From contig NZ_JAFN01000001.1 in NCBI RefSeq assembly GCF_000526155.1, positions 2,877,014 to 2,941,013 of the forward strand: a stretch of DNA of 64,000 nucleotides. The letters run 5' to 3'. The position numbers and the translations under genes were made by a program. Position 1 is the first letter of the stretch. Every line of letters begins with the position of its first letter. Shown piece by piece: positions 34,970 through 41,895 of this stretch. Under the pieces are notes generated by a model. It did no database searches. It was given only the letters and a program-made list of their open reading frames with translations, and had not been told where the DNA came from. This DNA comes from Deferrisoma camini S3R1. Its GTDB lineage: Bacteria > Desulfobacterota > Deferrisomatia > Deferrisomatales > Deferrisomataceae.

Positions 34970-35746
34970 ATGTCCGACTACAAGTTCATCAAGACCTGGG
35001 ATGCCGATGGTGCCGCGTGGATCTCGATCAACCGGCCGCCGTACAACGTGCTGGACATCCCCACCATGGAGGAGCTCAACGACGCCCTGGCCGCGGTGAA
35101 GTCCCGCGAGCTGGAGGTGCGGGCCCTGGTGGTCACCGCCGAGGGGGACAAGGCGTTCTCCGCCGGGGTGGACGTGGCCGACCACACCCCCGACAAGGTG
35201 GAGAAGATGGTGGAGGTGTTCCACGAGATCTTCCACCACCTGGACGCCCTCGAGATCCCCACCCTCGCCGCGGTCAAGGGCGCGGCCCTGGGCGGCGGGT
35301 GCGAGCTGGCGATCTTCTGCGACATGATCGTGGCGGCCGACAACATGAAGATCGGCCAGCCCGAGGTGAAGGTGGGCGTGTTCCCGCCCCTGGCCGCGGT
35401 GGTGCTGCCCCGGCTGATCCCGGACAAGCGGGCCTTCGAGCTGATCGTGGGCGGCGAGACGATCCGGGCGGAGGAGGCCCTGCGCCTGGGCCTCGTGAAC
35501 AAGGTGGTTCCGCTGGACGCGTTCGACGAGGAGTTCGGAAAGTTCCTGCGGGTGTTCACCACCCTGTCCGGCCCGGTGCTCCGGGCCACCAAGAAGGCCA
35601 TCCGCACCGCAAAGGGCCTGCCGTTCGCCGACGCGCTGTCCCGGGTGGAGCAGGTATACCTCCACGACCTGATGACCACCGAGGACGCGAAAGAGGGCCT
35701 CCAAGCGTTCCTGGAGAAACGCCGGCCCGAGTGGAAGCACCGCTGA
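34970..35746 (+). CDS. dch: Cyclohexa-1,5-diene-1-carbonyl-CoA hydratase
   Basis: 258 residues of the enoyl-CoA hydratase/isomerase family. It adds water to the dienoyl-CoA made by BamB to give 6-hydroxycyclohex-1-ene-1-carbonyl-CoA (BamR in Geobacter). The N-terminus INRPPYNVLDIPTMEELN and the oxyanion-hole stretch AAVKGAALGGGCELAIFCD fit Dch-type hydratases. The assignment is strengthened by had and oah downstream. A GGGAGGAAGG ribosome site is present. Confidence 0.87.
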   Translation: MSDYKFIKTWDADGAAWISINRPPYNVLDIPTMEELNDALAAVKSRELEVRALVVTAEGDKAFSAGVDVADHTPDKVEKMVEVFHEIFHHLDALEIPTLAAVKGAALGGGCELAIFCDMIVAADNMKIGQPEVKVGVFPPLAAVVLPRLIPDKRAFELIVGGETIRAEEALRLGLVNKVVPLDAFDEEFGKFLRVFTTLSGPVLRATKKAIRTAKGLPFADALSRVEQVYLHDLMTTEDAKEGLQAFLEKRRPEWKHR

Positions 35747-35898
35747 CCGATTGCCGACGGCAGGGCATGGGTTTCATCTGTCTTCTGGCCCTTGATTCGC
35801 AGACCCCCTGCCCCCCGGACTGTGCATAGGCATGCTCGAAACGCTAGGAGAAGGAGGTTGCTAGCCTCCTGGCCTTCCAGCGGTGAACGGGAAACCCC

Positions 35899-36720
35899 AT
35901 GATCATCGACTTCCACGTCCACCTGGCCGCCCGGGAGCACCTGGAGCCGATCGCGGCCGAGTTCTGCGACAGCTTCTGGGACGGCCGGGGGGACTGGGAC
36001 GCCCTCCTGCGCCCCCAGGCGTTCGACGCGTACCTGGAGCGGGAGGGGGTGGACTACGCGGTGGGGCTGCCCGAGATCAGCCCCCGGGTCACCGGCGTCA
36101 CCACGAACGAGTACGTGCGGGAGCGGTTCGGACGGTGTCGCCGCCTGATCCTGTTCGCGAACCTGAACCCCTGGGTCACCCCGCGGCCCGACCAGGAGGT
36201 GCGGCGGCTGGCGGACCAGGGGTTCCGAGGGCTGAAGCTCTACCCGACGTACCAGCACTTTTACCCCGACGCCCGGGAGCTCTACCCGCTGTACGCGGCG
36301 TGCCAGGAGCTGGGCTGGCCGGTCATGGTGCACACCGGCTCCAGCGTGTTCCGGGGGGCCAAGCTGAAGTTCGGAGACCCTCTGTTTCTGGACGAGGTGG
36401 CCGTGGACTTCCCCGACCTGACGCTTCTGATGGTCCACGGCGGCCGGGGGTTCTGGTACGACCGCGCGGCGTTCTTGGCGGGGCTGCACCCGAACCTGTA
36501 CCTGGAGGTCTCGGGGCTGCCTCCCAAGAAGCTGCTGGAGTACTTTCCGGACCTGGAGCGAATCCACCATAAGGTGGTGTTCGGCTCCGACTGGCCGGGC
36601 AACCCCGGGATCCGGGCGAACGTGGAGGCGATCCGGCGGCTTCCCCTGTCCGAGCCGGCCAAACGGGCGATCCTGGGGGAGAACGCGGCCCGGATCCTCG
36701 GCCTGGAGGCCGCCCCGTGA
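35899..36720 (+). CDS. Amidohydrolase-2 family (ACMSD-like) hydrolase or decarboxylase
   Basis: 273 residues. Metal ligands are seen in DFHVHL (residues 4-9), VMVHTGS, LLMVHGGRGFWYD and the late GSDWPGN Asp, as in TIM-barrel amidohydrolases of the ACMSD/gamma-resorcylate decarboxylase group. The reaction is unknown. It interrupts the known order dch-had-oah, and its stop overlaps the start of an isochorismatase-like gene (GTGA), so the two probably act together. Confidence 0.75.
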   Translation: MIIDFHVHLAAREHLEPIAAEFCDSFWDGRGDWDALLRPQAFDAYLEREGVDYAVGLPEISPRVTGVTTNEYVRERFGRCRRLILFANLNPWVTPRPDQEVRRLADQGFRGLKLYPTYQHFYPDARELYPLYAACQELGWPVMVHTGSSVFRGAKLKFGDPLFLDEVAVDFPDLTLLMVHGGRGFWYDRAAFLAGLHPNLYLEVSGLPPKKLLEYFPDLERIHHKVVFGSDWPGNPGIRANVEAIRRLPLSEPAKRAILGENAARILGLEAAP

Positions 36721-37298
36721 AGCCGGCGCTGGTGGTGGTGGACATGCTGGTGGACAACCTCAAGACCCACCGGCACACGGCCGTCGCGGCCGAGGGCATG
36801 GCGATCGTGCCGGCGGTGCGGCGGGCGGCGGAGGCGTGCCGGGCGGCGGGAGCGCCCGTGGTGTTTGCCAACGACTCGTTCCTGCCCGGGGACTTCCTGT
36901 TCGGGGGGAGGATGCAGCCCCACGCCCTGCGGGGCACGCCGGGGGCCGAGGTGATCCCGGAACTGGACCCCCGGCCGTCGGACATCCGGCTGCCCAAGCG
37001 CCGGTTCAGCGCGTTCTACAAGACCGACCTGGACCAGACCCTGCGGCTCCTGGGGGTGGACACGGTAGTGGTGGCCGGCATCACCACCCCCTACTGCGTG
37101 CTGACCACCGCCCTGGACGCCCTGGCCCACGACTTCCGGGCCGTGATCCTGGAGGACGCCTCGGCCGCCCACAAACGCGAGGTTCATGAGGCCTGCCTCT
37201 CGCTCTACCGGAACAGCCCCCTGTGGCCCCTGTTCCGGGTGGAGACCGTGGACACCTTCGTGGAGACCCTGGCCGCCGGAGCGTGGCCGGGGCACTGA
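36717..37298 (+). CDS. Isochorismatase-like cysteine hydrolase
   Basis: 193 residues from a GTG overlapping the upstream stop. The catalytic triad of the family is visible: Asp in LVVVDM (residue 9), Lys in PKRRFSAF (about 95) and Cys in GITTPYCVLTTALDA (about 126). A nicotinamidase-like stretch ANDSFLPGD...PHALRGTPGAE keeps the Asp and one His of the metal site, but the DxH pair reads DSF, so it is not a standard nicotinamidase. The likely substrate is an amide or ester made by the coupled amidohydrolase. That is inference. Confidence 0.75.
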   Translation: MKPALVVVDMLVDNLKTHRHTAVAAEGMAIVPAVRRAAEACRAAGAPVVFANDSFLPGDFLFGGRMQPHALRGTPGAEVIPELDPRPSDIRLPKRRFSAFYKTDLDQTLRLLGVDTVVVAGITTPYCVLTTALDALAHDFRAVILEDASAAHKREVHEACLSLYRNSPLWPLFRVETVDTFVETLAAGAWPGH

Positions 37299-37352
37299 AC
37301 CCGACAGACGGATTTCGGGGCCCACCCTTTTCCCGTAAGGAGGAGACGAGCC

Positions 37353-38444
37353 ATGAGCGTTCCCGAAAAGATCCAAGCGTGGCAGATGACCAAGGCCGGC
37401 GACCCCAAGGCGGGCACCCCCGGGGTGCTGGAGCGGGTGGAGCTGGACGTGCCCGAGCTCGGCGAGGGCGAGGTGCTGGTGGAGGTGGCGGGCTGCGGCG
37501 TGTGCCACACCGACCTCTCCTACTTCTACCAGGGCGTTCCCACGGTGAACCCGCCCCCCCTGGTGCTGGGCCACGAAATCAGCGGCACCGTGGTGGCCGG
37601 CCCGTCCGACTGGGTGGGTAAGGAGGTGCTGATCCCGGCCGTGATGCCCTGCGGGGAGTGCGACATCTGCAAGGCCGGCCGGGGCAACCGTTGCCTGGCC
37701 CAGAAGATGCCCGGCAACAGCCTGGGCACCTACGGCGGATACGCCAGCCACATCGTGGTGCCGTACCGGGACCTGTGCGTGATCGAGAACCGGGACAAGC
37801 CCCTGTCCCACTACGCGGTCATCGCCGACGCGGTCACCACCCCCTACCAGGCGGCGGTGCGCGGCGACCTCAAGCCCGGCGACCGGGTGATCGTGATCGG
37901 GTGCGCCGGCGGGGTCGGGATCTACATGACCCAGATGGCCAAGGCGTTCGGCGCCTCGTTCGTGGTGGGCCTGGACATCGACGACGCCAAACTGGAGCGG
38001 GCCCGGCAGTACGGGGCCGACGCCACGATCAACCCCCTCAACAAGAGCCCCAAGGAGGTGGCCGGCGAGCTCAAGGCCATCGCCAAGCAGAACGGCCTGC
38101 CCCACAACTGGGGCTGGAAGATCTTCGAGGTGTCCGGCACCAAGCCGGGCCAGGAGCTGGGGCTCGCGCTCTTGTCGTTCGTGGGCCGGATGGTGGTGGT
38201 GGGGTACACCCCGGCCAAGGTGGAGTACATGCTCTCGCGGCTCATGGCCTTCGACGCCGAGATCGTGGGCACCTGGGGCTGCCTGCCCAAGCACTACCCC
38301 GAGGTCCTGAAGCTGGTGCAGGAGGGCAAGGTGCAGGTGGAGCCGTTCATCGAAACCCGGCCCATGAGCCAGATCCAGGAGGTGTTCGAGGCGGCCCACC
38401 ACCGCAAGCTGGAGAAGCGCGTGATCCTGGAGCCGGACTTCTAG
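37353..38444 (+). CDS. had: 6-hydroxycyclohex-1-ene-1-carbonyl-CoA dehydrogenase
   Basis: 363 residues of the zinc alcohol dehydrogenase family; it oxidises the 6-hydroxy intermediate to 6-oxocyclohex-1-ene-1-carbonyl-CoA with NAD+ (BamQ in Geobacter). Catalytic zinc ligands are in CGVCHTD and LGHE. A structural zinc set PCGECDICKAGRGNRC lies near residue 100, and the NAD loop is VIGCAGGVG near 186. The stop codon TAG (38442-38444) lies in the first unit of a 7-bp array. GTAAGGAGG ribosome site. Confidence 0.92.
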   Translation: MSVPEKIQAWQMTKAGDPKAGTPGVLERVELDVPELGEGEVLVEVAGCGVCHTDLSYFYQGVPTVNPPPLVLGHEISGTVVAGPSDWVGKEVLIPAVMPCGECDICKAGRGNRCLAQKMPGNSLGTYGGYASHIVVPYRDLCVIENRDKPLSHYAVIADAVTTPYQAAVRGDLKPGDRVIVIGCAGGVGIYMTQMAKAFGASFVVGLDIDDAKLERARQYGADATINPLNKSPKEVAGELKAIAKQNGLPHNWGWKIFEVSGTKPGQELGLALLSFVGRMVVVGYTPAKVEYMLSRLMAFDAEIVGTWGCLPKHYPEVLKLVQEGKVQVEPFIETRPMSQIQEVFEAAHHRKLEKRVILEPDF

Positions 38445-38475
38445 AGACTAGAAACTGGAGACTGGAGACTAGAAA
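38441..38475. repeat. 7-bp tandem array (CTAGAAA class)
   Basis: Five units in exact register: CTAGAGA, CTAGAAA, CTGGAGA, CTGGAGA, CTAGAAA. The first unit contains the stop codon of had. A GGGCC-GAA-GGCCC hairpin (38525-38537) and GACCGT words follow before oah. Confidence 0.85.
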
Positions 38476-38587
38476 AAACCTTTTCCGCGAGCATGGGAGC
38501 CGCCTGGCCGCCTAGCCGCCCAGCGGGCCGAAGGCCCCGGACCGTTGACCGTAGACCGACGACCGATCCTAACCAAAGGAGGGAAGT

Positions 38588-39721
38588 ATGAGCCTCGATT
38601 GGCTGCCCCGCGACAACGAGATGAAGGACCACGGCCTGTTCAAGGGCGAGTACTGGGGCACGGAGCCGCCGTGCACCGTGTACGAGAAGAAGCCCCTGGT
38701 CGATCCCGACGGCAACGTGGTGCCCGACCTGTACGTGGCCTGGATCACGCTGAACAACCCCAAGCAGTACAACTCGTACACCACCGAGATGGTCAAGGGC
38801 GTGATCGCCGGGTTCAAGGCCGCCTCGGGCGACCGGTCGGTGGTGGCCGTGGTGTTCACCGGCGCGGGCGACAAGGCCTTCTGCACCGGCGGGAACACCG
38901 TGGAGTACTCCCAGTACTACTCCCGCCGACCCAACGAGTACGGCGAGTACATGGACCTGTTCAACCTGATGGTCGACTCGATCCTCGACTGCAAGAAGCC
39001 CGTGATCTGCCGGGTCAACGGCATGCGGGTGGCCGGAGGCCAGGAGATCGGCATGGCCTGCGACCTGGCGGTCAGCTCGGACCTGGCGGTGTACGGCCAG
39101 GCCGGCCCCAAGCACGGCTCGGCGCCCGTGGGCGGCTCCACCGACTTCCTCCCGTGGTTCCTGACCATGGAGGACGCCATGTGGAACTGCATCTCGTGCG
39201 AGCTGTGGTCGGCCTACAAGATGAAGGCCAAGGGCCTGATCTCCAAGGTGGTGCCGGTGCTCAAGACGGCTGACGGCAAGTTCATCCGCAACCCCCAGGT
39301 GGTCACCGAGGAGTACGTGCGCGACGGCGAGATCGTGTACGGCGAGTTCAAGACCGGCGACGAGGCCAAGAAGGCCAAGGAGCTCGTCAAGTCGTGCACC
39401 GTGGACTTCGAGCTCCTGGACAAGGAGGTGAATCAGATCATCTGGCGGTTCGCCAATCTGTTCCCGGGCTGCCTCCAGATGTCCATCGACATGATCCGGG
39501 CCAAGAAGAAGTTCTTCTGGGACCAGGCCAAGCTCGCGAACCGCCACTGGCTCGCGGCCAACATGATGTGCGAGGCCTTCCTGGGCTTCACCGCGTTCAG
39601 CACCCGGAAGATGACCGGCGAGGACGTGATCGACTTCCTCAAGTACCGTCAGCTGGTGGCCCAGGGGGCGCTCATGGACGAGGACGCCTTCGAGCAGGTG
39701 CTTCCCAAGCCCAAGGGCTGA
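38588..39721 (+). CDS. oah: 6-oxocyclohex-1-ene-1-carbonyl-CoA hydrolase (ring-opening)
   Basis: 377 residues, a crotonase-family enzyme of the size specific to Oah (BamA), which hydrates and cleaves the ring to 3-hydroxypimeloyl-CoA. Typical stretches are AWITLNNPKQYNSYTTEM, FTGAGDKAFCTGGNTVEY, RVNGMRVAGGQEIGMACD and GQAGPKHGSAPVGGSTDFLPW. This gene is the usual marker of anaerobic benzoyl-CoA degradation and supports the bam calls upstream. An AAAGGAGGGAAGT site precedes the start and a strong terminator follows. Confidence 0.95.
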   Translation: MSLDWLPRDNEMKDHGLFKGEYWGTEPPCTVYEKKPLVDPDGNVVPDLYVAWITLNNPKQYNSYTTEMVKGVIAGFKAASGDRSVVAVVFTGAGDKAFCTGGNTVEYSQYYSRRPNEYGEYMDLFNLMVDSILDCKKPVICRVNGMRVAGGQEIGMACDLAVSSDLAVYGQAGPKHGSAPVGGSTDFLPWFLTMEDAMWNCISCELWSAYKMKAKGLISKVVPVLKTADGKFIRNPQVVTEEYVRDGEIVYGEFKTGDEAKKAKELVKSCTVDFELLDKEVNQIIWRFANLFPGCLQMSIDMIRAKKKFFWDQAKLANRHWLAANMMCEAFLGFTAFSTRKMTGEDVIDFLKYRQLVAQGALMDEDAFEQVLPKPKG

Positions 39722-39759
39722 TCCCCTTACCTCTTTCTTCCTCCCCTCCCAACGGGGAT

Positions 39760-39789
39760 GACCGGGGCCTTCGGGCCCCGGTCTTTTTT
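39760..39789 (+). terminator. Strong intrinsic terminator after oah
   Basis: A perfect 10-bp stem GACCGGGGCC/GGCCCCGGTC with a TTCG tetraloop is followed by six T. It closes the bam operon. Confidence 0.92.
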
Positions 39790-39900
39790 GGGGAACACTC
39801 CTCCGGGGGGCGCGGATTCCCACGCAGAGGGATTGCGCCAAATGCCACAGCCCTCCGCGCCCCCAAAAGCCAAACATCCTGATTCCAACAGGTTGAAAGA

Positions 39901-39916
39901 TGGCACGGCGATTGCT
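39901..39916 (+). promoter_or_regulatory. Sigma-54 (RpoN) promoter without a downstream ORF
   Basis: TGGCACG-GCGA-TTGCT, with GG at 39902-39903 and GC at 39914-39915 separated by exactly 10 bases, close to the consensus. It lies after the oah terminator and about 80 bases before another terminator, with no coding frame between them. Confidence 0.75.
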
Positions 39917-39926
39917 TTCCATCTGC

Positions 39927-40023
39927 GGCAACGAACGGCCCCACACCCCACACGGACCGTTCGCCGAGCCTCCTATCGCGAGGCCTCTTCCCCCAGCCCC
40001 CGTTCCCCCGGGGGCTTCTTTTT
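39927..40023 (+). ncRNA. Candidate sigma-54-dependent small RNA (about 97 nt)
   Basis: Starts about 12 bases after the -12 GC of the sigma-54 promoter and ends in a terminator T-run. Predicted structure: hairpin 1 CGAACGG/CCGTTCG (39932-39938 with 39957-39963) with an 18-base C/A-rich loop (CCCCACACCCCACA), hairpin 2 GCCTC/GAGGC (39968-39972 with 39980-39984), and the terminator. A CCTCCT stretch (39969-39974) is complementary to ribosome-binding sites. No homologue is recognised; the call rests on promoter, terminator and lack of an ORF. Confidence 0.55.
39995..40023 (+). terminator. Intrinsic terminator of the candidate small RNA
   Basis: A 7-bp stem AGCCCCC/GGGGGCT with an 8-base loop is followed by TCTTTTT. 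The palindromic element copy D begins three bases later. Confidence 0.75.
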
Positions 40024-40025
40024 GT

Positions 40026-40170
40026 CTAGTGTCATGGTTCGCAAGTTCGTGCATTCCCGAGGGGGTGGGGCTGGGGGCCCCTCCTTCGCTGAATGGCCTC
40101 GCAGGGGCCGTCGCGCTTCGTCGGAGCCCCCAGCCCCACCGCCGGAATGGATATACTTTTTTGTGGAAAT
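40026..40170 (+). repeat. GC-rich palindromic element, copy D (internally deleted, about 145 bp)
   Basis: The left flank is identical to copy B (CTAGTGTCATGGTTCGCAAG), and the outer arms are intact. About 85 bases of the centre, including the GCGGCGCGT hairpin, are missing at GGGGCC/GTCGCG. The right end (GGATATACTTTTTTGTGGAA) matches B with small changes. Confidence 0.8.
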
Positions 40171-40174
40171 GCCT

Positions 40175-40251
40175 GGCTTCGCGCCCGGCCGGAGGCAGGT
40201 CCCTTGCCCCGCCCCCGGATCCGTACACGATGGATGGCAACTTGGTATCAG
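40175..40251. repeat. Dispersed repeat overlapping the 3' end of mqnA
   Basis: 40175-40216 is the reverse complement of 26573-26614 (about 40 of 42 bases). The right part, CCCTTGCCCCGCCCCCGGAT and then GGCAACTTGGTATCAG (40236-40251), recurs at 63416-63466. The mqnA stop codon (TGA at 40250-40248) is inside the conserved 16 bases. Confidence 0.75.
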
Positions 40252-41066
40252 ACCGGCGTTTCCACCGGCAGGGGGGTGAGGTCCGGCACGCGGGGAAGAA
40301 CGCCCAGGGCGACGACCGCTTCGGCGAACCGCCGCAGTCCTTCGCGGTGCCAGGCGGTGAGGTCGTAGGAGATGGTCTGCCAGTAGGAGAGGAGGGCGCC
40401 CTCGCCCATCCACGCGGCCTCCGGGGCCTGTCGGGCCAGGGAGGGAAAGTTCCGGTAGGCCCGCTGGCGGGCCTCGATCAGGGCCCGGTACACCCGGCGC
40501 ACCTCGCGGGGGCACCGGGCGAACGCGTCGCGCCGGCAGATCCACAGGGCGAACACGAACGGGGTGCCGGTGGCACGGTACCACAGCTCGCCCAGATCGT
40601 AGAGGTGGGGCCACCCTCCGGACCGGGCCTCCCGGAGGGCCCGGTCCCCGATCCAGAGCACGGCCTCACAGTCCTCCGAGGGCTCGCAGTATCGGGGGGA
40701 GAGACCCAGGCGCCCCTCCAGCAGCACCCGCAGCAGCCAGACCGAGGTGGCCGAGGCCGGGGAGAGCCCGACCCGCCGATCCCCCAGGGCATCCAGGGGG
40801 ACCCGGCTGAACAGGAGCACCGAGGCCACCGTGCCGATGGACGAGATGGAGAGGTCCGGCAGGAATCCGTAGAGCTCGGGCCGGGCCAGGTACTCGGCCG
40901 ACGAGGACGGGGCCAGGTCCACATCCCCCTCCCGGAGGAGGCGGTTGAGCTCGGTGGGCACCCCCTCCACGAACTCCACCCCCGAAAGCCCCAGATCCTC
41001 CAGGGCCAGATACAGGGGCGTGCAGTTGGCGAACCCGATCCTCCCCACCCGCAGGGGCCGGCTCAC
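40248..41066 (-). CDS. mqnA: Chorismate dehydratase MqnA (futalosine menaquinone pathway)
   Basis: 272 residues of the MqnA/MqnD periplasmic-binding-protein-like fold. It removes water from chorismate to give 3-enolpyruvoylbenzoate, the first step of the futalosine route. Family features: RVGRIGFANCTPLYLAL at the N-terminus, GVPTELNRLLREGDVDLAPSSS, and the later LSPASATSVWLLRVLL. The GTG at 41066 overlaps the Nudix stop (GTGA). The genome therefore likely makes menaquinone by this route. Other mqn genes are not in the window apart from a UbiD-type candidate. Confidence 0.87.
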   Translation of the reverse strand: MSRPLRVGRIGFANCTPLYLALEDLGLSGVEFVEGVPTELNRLLREGDVDLAPSSSAEYLARPELYGFLPDLSISSIGTVASVLLFSRVPLDALGDRRVGLSPASATSVWLLRVLLEGRLGLSPRYCEPSEDCEAVLWIGDRALREARSGGWPHLYDLGELWYRATGTPFVFALWICRRDAFARCPREVRRVYRALIEARQRAYRNFPSLARQAPEAAWMGEGALLSYWQTISYDLTAWHREGLRRFAEAVVALGVLPRVPDLTPLPVETPV

Positions 41067-41611
41067 GGCACCCCCCCTCGGGCTGCCGCCCGCAGCAGCG
41101 CGACCACCGTCTTGGCGTCCTTGAGCTCCCCCCGAGCCGCCCGGTCCACCGCCTCGGCGAACCCCCACCAGTGCACCTCGATCCACTCGTGGGGGCCGTG
41201 GGCGGTGGGCACCGGCTCCAGATCGCGGGCCAGGAACAGGTGCACCTCCTCGTCGCAAAACCCGGGGGTGGGCAGCACCGACCCCAGGCCCTCCCACCTT
41301 CCGGCCCGCAGGCCCGCCTCCTCGGCCAGCTCCCTCTCGGCCGTGCGGATCGGCTCCTCCCCAGGATCGAGCTTGCCGGCCGGCAGCTCCCACAGCCACC
41401 CCCCGGCCGCGTGCCGGAACTGGCGCAGCAGGCAGACCCGGCCGCGGTCGTCCAACGCCACCACCGCGGCCCCGCCGGGGTGGCGAACCACCTCCAGGAG
41501 CAGGGTCCGGTCGTCGGGCAGGCGCACCCGCTCGATCCCAAGATCCACCACCCGGCCCCGGTGCACGGTTCGCCGGGTGGACACCTTCTTCGGCGCTTTG
41601 TTAGAGTTCAT
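41063..41611 (-). CDS. Nudix hydrolase (ADP-ribose pyrophosphatase-like)
   Basis: 182 residues from the ATG at 41611; the frame is open a further 27 codons. The Nudix box is complete: GKLDPGEEPIRTAERELAEEAGL near residues 80-102, with the RELxEExGL catalytic core. The preceding VCLLRQFRHAAGGWLWELPAG matches ADP-ribose/NUDT5-type enzymes. Housekeeping role in clearing nucleoside diphosphate derivatives. It is translationally coupled to mqnA. Confidence 0.87.
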   Translation of the reverse strand: MNSNKAPKKVSTRRTVHRGRVVDLGIERVRLPDDRTLLLEVVRHPGGAAVVALDDRGRVCLLRQFRHAAGGWLWELPAGKLDPGEEPIRTAERELAEEAGLRAGRWEGLGSVLPTPGFCDEEVHLFLARDLEPVPTAHGPHEWIEVHWWGFAEAVDRAARGELKDAKTVVALLRAAARGGVP

Positions 41612-41751
41612 CGGTTGTCCGTCCTCGGGGTGTTGGGAGCGCAAGCCTACCCACGCGCCCCGAAAACCGTCAAGCAAAGGCCCTGCCAGCAACTTCGGCT
41701 AGGACGCTAGGAGGCTGGGAGGCTAGGAAGCCTAAAAAACATCCATGATCT

Positions 41752-41838
41752 CCCAACGTTCCAAGCATGTCCACGCCTCTTTGGGCCACCTTACGGTCTC
41801 GGGGGGCATGGGGCCTGCTGGAGCGCCGGGCGCGGCTC
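41752..41838. repeat. About 88-bp dispersed repeat, copy 1
   Basis: From CCAACGTTCCAAGCATG to CCGGGCGCGGCTC. A second copy at 48714-48803 is about 90% identical by eye, and a degenerate partial copy is at 5078-5108. It is noncoding, between the Nudix and UbiD genes, which are divergent. Next to it at 41845-41876 is a 7-bp array (CCAGTTT, CTAGTCT, CTAGTTT, CTGGTCT, CTAG). Confidence 0.75.
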
Positions 41839-41895
41839 TAACATCCAGTTTCTAGTCTCTAGTTTCTGGTCTCTAGACGGCCCCTCGGGGGTCTG

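Noticed and set aside
36717-37298. Nicotinamidase feeding the nicotinate island
   Set aside because: Isochorismatase family is clear, but the metal-binding DxH reads DSF, and the gene is coupled to an amidohydrolase in the bam operon, not to the nicotinate genes.
40026-40251. A gene downstream of the 39901 sigma-54 promoter
   Set aside because: A terminator follows within 125 bp, and the rest is palindromic element D plus a dispersed repeat; no frame has coding character.
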